From Candidatus Pacearchaeota archaeon (GTDB lineage: Archaea; Nanobdellota; Nanobdellia; Pacearchaeales; GW2011-AR1), in assembly GCA_016181905.1 (NCBI GenBank), contig JACOYM010000089.1, positions 1 through 8,786 of the forward strand: a stretch of 8,786 nucleotides of DNA. The letters are read 5' to 3'. The translations under genes and the position numbers were made by a program. Shown here piece by piece: positions 5,514 to 8,786 of this stretch. Within the stretch, counting starts at the first letter, position 1. Each line of letters opens with the position of its first letter. The notes beneath the pieces were generated by a model, which made no database searches, had not been told where the DNA came from, and saw nothing but the letters and a program-made list of their open reading frames with translations.

Positions 5514-6962
5514 ATGTTATATAAAAAGAGTTTGCTTTTTCTGCTTGCTGTATTTTTTCTCTCTTTAAATCTTGCTGGTGCAATACAAGTCCAATTAAGC
5601 AAGGAATCCTATAATTCAGGAGAAACACTGATAGCAAGGCTTGATGCTGATTTTATAAGCTCTCCCTCATCAGATAATGTTTTTTTCTACAGGGGGCATG
5701 TTCTTGTAAACATGATTTATGATGCAGTATTCTCCAACAATACGCTGTTTATTTACGCAATAGTTCCTGATACTGCAAGAAATTATACAATTGCCGTAAA
5801 AAATATTAAATACCTGGAAAATGGCATTGTTAAAGAAACAGAAATAGCAAAGGATTTTGCAGTCTCTTCAGAAAAAGCAGATTTTTATGTAACACCCGGA
5901 TTAATTCTAACAGGCGGGGATTTTAATATAAGGGCTGTAAGCAAAAAGGAGAACTATACGAGCATTAAAGCAAGCTTTCAGGGCATGAAACAAGATATTT
6001 CCCTATCTCCTTTTGGGTATAAAATCATAAGCCTCTCAGCAAAAAATATAGGCAGCTTTTCAATAATCTATCTTTCATTAGAAGGGGAGAAAACCAGCTA
6101 TTCTGTCCCTGTTTTAGTTTATCCTGCAGCTCAAGCAACTGCAGATACGAGCGCAAATGAAACAAATGCCCCAGCTGCTAACATTTCCCAAGGCGCAAAT
6201 GCCCCTGCTTCAAATTATACAAATGAAACAAATGCATCATCCAATGCTTCCCAAGAATCAAATTTATCTGGCAACGCATCAGCTCAATCAGAAATTCAGG
6301 CATATCAGGCTCAGGAAGCATTAAAGTTTAATCCAGACAGCATAACTGAATTAAGCCTGATTCAAGAGCAACTGCCGCTTATGCTTGCAATCTCTCTTAT
6401 GAATCTGCACACAGAGGCAATCACTGGCATAAGCTTAAGCTATGACAAGGGGCTGGAAGGCATTATCTCTGTTGCTCCCGGCTTTATAGAAAGCATAGAG
6501 CCTGCATCAAGCCAGAATATTGAGCTTACACTGAAAAAGCTAGCAAAGGAAGGATTTTTCAATGGAAGCATATATGCAAAATCAGGGAATTTTTCAGCTG
6601 TTTTTTACCTTGAAATAAATATAACAAAAGATTATTCTACTCTTGGCTCCTTAGGACTTGCTACAGAAGAGACATGCAATATAGATTATGAAACACTTTG
6701 CCAGTCTAGCGAGTTTTGCGCAAATGCAACACAAAGGTATACTGCAGAGGGCATTTGCTGCCCTAAAGAAGGCGCTTGCAAGAAGCTGGAGGAGGAAAAG
6801 CCAAAAAGCTCAAGCAACAAAATTATAGGGTTTGTAATCCTGTTTTTAGTAATAATCATTGCCCTGCTCTTGTTTCTGAAATTTAAAAAAGCAAAGAAAA
6901 AAGAATTCTCAGATGTTTATAAAAAGGCAGAGGAAAAATATGCAAAAGAGCAAAGGGCATGA
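5514..6962 (+). CDS. Type I surface protein with sequon-rich linker, one Cys module, TM and basic tail
   Basis: Predicted cell-surface protein of 482 residues. The signal peptide is at 1-23 (cleavage likely after AGA). Residues about 24-203 look all-beta, perhaps two Ig-like domains (strand-like runs such as SGETLIARLDADF and VSVPVLVY-like endings). A low-complexity linker (about 205-258) carries eight N-X-S/T sequons: N215, N223, N234, N237, N240, N244, N250 and N254. A second beta-rich domain (about 270-372) follows. A single six-cysteine module (C388, C396, C402, C415, C416, C422) matches the type A spacing of the 2610 protein. A membrane helix (about 437-455) and a Lys-rich cytoplasmic tail of about 27 residues end the protein. 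The shared module and topology suggest it works with the 2610 product in a surface structure such as an adhesin or receptor complex, which is inference. The start is set by the signal peptide; no Shine-Dalgarno sequence is seen. Confidence 0.87.
   Translation: MLYKKSLLFLLAVFFLSLNLAGAIQVQLSKESYNSGETLIARLDADFISSPSSDNVFFYRGHVLVNMIYDAVFSNNTLFIYAIVPDTARNYTIAVKNIKYLENGIVKETEIAKDFAVSSEKADFYVTPGLILTGGDFNIRAVSKKENYTSIKASFQGMKQDISLSPFGYKIISLSAKNIGSFSIIYLSLEGEKTSYSVPVLVYPAAQATADTSANETNAPAANISQGANAPASNYTNETNASSNASQESNLSGNASAQSEIQAYQAQEALKFNPDSITELSLIQEQLPLMLAISLMNLHTEAITGISLSYDKGLEGIISVAPGFIESIEPASSQNIELTLKKLAKEGFFNGSIYAKSGNFSAVFYLEINITKDYSTLGSLGLATEETCNIDYETLCQSSEFCANATQRYTAEGICCPKEGACKKLEEEKPKSSSNKIIGFVILFLVIIIALLLFLKFKKAKKKEFSDVYKKAEEKYAKEQRA
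6126..6287 (+). repeat. Low-complexity Asn/Ala/Ser/Thr linker with short direct repeats
   Basis: This stretch encodes the sequon-rich hinge of the 5514 gene. A perfect 16-bp direct repeat, CAAATGAAACAAATGC, lies at 6154-6169 and 6220-6235, 66 bp (22 codons) apart, and GCAAATGCCCC recurs with small changes. The in-frame repeats suggest growth by slippage or recombination and possible length variation between strains. Confidence 0.75.
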
Positions 6963-7051
6963 GGTTAGAGTGAGTTAAGAGTAAAAACAGAATTTGCGAT
7001 GGCGGGAACGCCAGAGATTTTCTAGTTCAATTCTAGTATTATAGGGGGCAC
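6963..7051 (+). other. Spacer with GNRA hairpin and tRNA T-arm-like hairpin; possible tRNA remnant or structured 3' UTR
   Basis: TGGCG (7000-7004) and CGCCA (7009-7013) form a perfect 5-bp stem closed by GGAA, a GNRA tetraloop. Nine bases on, CTAG-TTCAATT-CTAG (7022-7036) forms a 4-bp stem with a 7-base loop whose G-TTCAATT-C fits the conserved tRNA positions 53-61. It is followed by ATTATAGGGGGCA. A complete tRNA is not supported: no upstream strand complementary to a 3' acceptor is found, no anticodon arm is visible, and 8 bases separate the two hairpins. It may be a tRNA remnant at an integration edge or simply structured RNA at the end of the 5514 transcript. Confidence 0.3.
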
Positions 7052-7063
7052 TTTTTGATTTTT
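7052..7063 (+). terminator. Double oligo-T run, likely terminator of the 5514 gene
   Basis: TTTTTGATTTTT places two T5 runs just after the G-rich GGGGGCA and the hairpins at 7000-7036, about 90 nt after the 5514 stop and before the next TATA box. Archaeal termination typically occurs at such T-runs. Position and context are good, but no experiment-like evidence is in the sequence. Confidence 0.4.
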
Positions 7064-7103
7064 GTAGTTCGTCGTAGGGTTGAGGGCAGACAAAAAAGAA
7101 TAA

Positions 7104-7111
7104 TTTATAAA
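7104..7111 (+). promoter_or_regulatory. TATA box of the DUF262 gene
   Basis: TTTATAAA is an excellent archaeal TATA match centred about 28 nt before the ATG at 7136, predicting transcription from at or within a few bases of the start codon (leaderless). No Shine-Dalgarno sequence is present. A second, weaker element (CTTTAAATA, 7115-7123) lies too close to the ATG to be the main box. Confidence 0.6.
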
Positions 7112-7135
7112 CATCTTTAAATAACTAATACCAAT

Positions 7136-8786
7136 ATGGGACTATATCGAGACGATACAATAGGTAAAATTATTGAGGGCGTTAATGAGAAATACTTCTT
7201 GCCAGATATACAAAGACCTTTTGTTTGGAAGCAAGAGCAAATATATGCTTTATTTGATTCTATAATGAGAGGTTACCCAATTAATACTTTCTTATTCTGG
7301 CAAATTAGCAAGGACTATCTAAAAGATAACAAAATAAAGAAATTTCCTTTTGTTAAGAATAATAAGGAAAGTAACACAGAAGATTTAACTTATAATAATT
7401 CAGAGTACTTTTTAGTATTAGATGGTCAGCAAAGAATTACTTCTCTTTTTATTGCCTTAAAAGGTTCTTATTTTGAGAGAAGGAAAGAAAAAGAATTATT
7501 TTTTAATGTTTTATCTGGAAAAGATGAAGATGAAGAGGGTTTACTTTTTGAATTCAAATTTTTAGATAAATTAAATAACGCATTTTTCTCGGAAAATGGC
7601 AAGGTTTGGTTAAATGTAAAAAGAGTATATGAATGTAAGAAAAGCGAAGATAAGATTGACATTCGAGAGGAAGTTTCTTCTAATGTTCAAGACAATAATG
7701 AAAGAAAATTAGTAGAGAGAAATATTGATGTTTTGTATGATAGATTAAAAAGTCAACAAATTCTTAATTTTTACCCAGAAGAAGAAAAAGACTACGATAA
7801 AGTTTTAGATATTTTTGTAAGAACTAATTCAGGTGGAACAAAATTAACATATTCCGATTTATTGTTTTCAACAATCAAACTTAAATGGAGAGAAGCAAGA
7901 GAAAATTTTGAATCATTATTGAGAGACATAAATGGAGAAGATTTTGACTTTGATACGGATTTTGTCTTAAAAACTTGCTTTGTATTTTTTGCACAAAATC
8001 AAAAAGATGTAAAATATAGTAGGAAAAATGTTGATGACGAATTAAAAATTAAGCAGATTATTGATAATTGGAAAAAAATTACAGATTCAATTAAAGTTGC
8101 AAGAGATTTACTTGCCCGAGGAAGAATAAATCATTCTAAACTTCTTACAAGTAATAATGCATTAATCCCCATAGCTTATTTTATCTATAAATATGATTTT
8201 AAGGCATTTGGAGATTCCAATCAAAAAAAAGTTATTTCTCCAGATACAGAAAACGAACTTAAAAATTTCTTATTATCTTCATTGCTAACAGGTCTTTTTG
8301 GTGGTCAAGCAGATACAATTTTATACTCCATCAAACAAGAAATCGACAATAAAAATAAAGAAATATTTCCATCAAAAGAGATAAAATCTTCTTTAATCAA
8401 ACGAAATAAATCGTTAGATATAACTGAAGAATTTTTAGATAGTATCTCTTATCAAGATAAAAATAGCTATTTAATTTTAAATTTGTTGTATCCAAATATT
8501 GAATTAACAACGGCTTCAAAAACAAATTTACCAGAACAAGACCATTTATTTTCTAAGGATGAACTTAAAAATAATTCATACACTGATGAGGAGATAAACT
8601 CAATCTATAATATTAGATATCTAACTTCAACAAGTAATAAGAAAAAATCTAAGACTCCTTTCAAAGAATGGTATGAATCAATAACCGATGAAGAAAAGAA
8701 GATACATATAATTCCTCAAGGCGATTGGAACAGCGATAATTACAAAGACTTCATTAAAGAAAGAAGAAAATTAATTCTTGATAAAT
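7136..8786 (+). CDS. DUF262 (GmrSD-like) restriction protein with HNH/DUF1524-type C-terminus, 3' partial
   Basis: Predicted defence protein; 550 codons are visible and the frame runs off the right edge. The N-terminal DUF262/GmrS region has PDIQRPFVW (23-31), YPINTFLFW (47-55) and the hallmark DGQQR (96-100) of the ParB-like nucleotide-hydrolysing fold. FVRTNSGGTKLTYSDLLFS (227-245) is a further family motif. Near the C-terminus, DHLFSKDEL (469-477, catalytic His candidate H470) followed by NIRYLTSTSNKKKSKTPFKEW (starting N492) matches the DHIFP...N-L...NxxKs...P.eW pattern of HNH/DUF1524 nucleases. Fused proteins of this type act in type IV or GmrSD-like restriction, cleaving modified phage DNA. 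The target here is unknown. The gene is far more AT-rich than its neighbours (12 of 60 G+C at 8041-8100 versus 25 of 60 at 4321-4380) and favours TTA, TCT and AAT codons, consistent with horizontal acquisition. The start at 7136 gives the normal family N-terminus. Confidence 0.92.
   Translation, partial: MGLYRDDTIGKIIEGVNEKYFLPDIQRPFVWKQEQIYALFDSIMRGYPINTFLFWQISKDYLKDNKIKKFPFVKNNKESNTEDLTYNNSEYFLVLDGQQRITSLFIALKGSYFERRKEKELFFNVLSGKDEDEEGLLFEFKFLDKLNNAFFSENGKVWLNVKRVYECKKSEDKIDIREEVSSNVQDNNERKLVERNIDVLYDRLKSQQILNFYPEEEKDYDKVLDIFVRTNSGGTKLTYSDLLFSTIKLKWREARENFESLLRDINGEDFDFDTDFVLKTCFVFFAQNQKDVKYSRKNVDDELKIKQIIDNWKKITDSIKVARDLLARGRINHSKLLTSNNALIPIAYFIYKYDFKAFGDSNQKKVISPDTENELKNFLLSSLLTGLFGGQADTILYSIKQEIDNKNKEIFPSKEIKSSLIKRNKSLDITEEFLDSISYQDKNSYLILNLLYPNIELTTASKTNLPEQDHLFSKDELKNNSYTDEEINSIYNIRYLTSTSNKKKSKTPFKEWYESITDEEKKIHIIPQGDWNSDNYKDFIKERRKLILDK

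Noticed and set aside
5395..5637. Minus-strand open frame of 80 codons
   Set aside because: It crosses the end of the 5228 gene, the TATA box and the signal peptide of the 5514 gene, and its hydrophobic stretches are complement artefacts.
6999..7025. Eight-codon mini-ORF (MAGTPEIF) in the 6963-7135 spacer
   Set aside because: It overlaps the GNRA hairpin, ends 110 nt before the next gene, and lies upstream of that gene's TATA box, so it cannot be its leader peptide.
6963..7063. Complete tRNA gene
   Set aside because: Only a T-arm-like hairpin is present; no D-arm, anticodon arm or matching acceptor strand could be found on either strand.

Overview
The window looks archaeal, most likely from a DPANN-type lineage (the Woesearchaeota/Pacearchaeota/Nanoarchaeota group is my best guess; the placement is inference). 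The reasons are a single-chain primase that joins a PriS catalytic core to a PriL-like four-cysteine domain, TATA-box promoters about 25-35 nt before start codons with no clear Shine-Dalgarno sequence at any start, and large N-X-S/T-rich surface proteins with C-terminal membrane anchors. All supported genes are on the + strand.

Layout: (1) 1-1137, the 3' part of the primase gene, open at the left edge. (2) 1138-1265, a spacer with a TATA-like box and a strong imperfect inverted repeat. (3) 1266-2549, an unrecognised, highly charged protein with an N-terminal hydrophobic segment. (4) 2610-5183, an 857-residue type I membrane protein: signal peptide, alpha/alpha-toroid-like region, two duplicated Ig-like domains, five cysteine modules, one membrane helix and a proline-rich cytoplasmic tail. 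(5) 5228-5437, a small charged helical protein. (6) 5514-6962, a second type I membrane protein: beta-rich domains, a linker with eight N-glycosylation sequons, one cysteine module, a membrane helix and a basic tail. (7) 6963-7135, a spacer with a GNRA hairpin, a tRNA T-arm-like hairpin, oligo-T runs and a TATA box. (8) 7136 to the right edge, a markedly AT-rich DUF262 (GmrSD-like) gene ending in an HNH/DUF1524-type nuclease signature.

How they fit: the primase is replication housekeeping. The two membrane proteins share one six-cysteine spacing pattern next to their membrane anchors and probably belong to the same cell-surface system; the 69-residue protein lies between them. The DUF262 gene is a probable antiviral or anti-plasmid restriction gene. 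It differs in base composition from everything to its left, so the spacer at about 6963-7135 may be the edge of an acquired defence region. The most distinctive signal is the shared cysteine module, arranged B-A-A-A-B in the larger protein and as a single A module in the smaller one.
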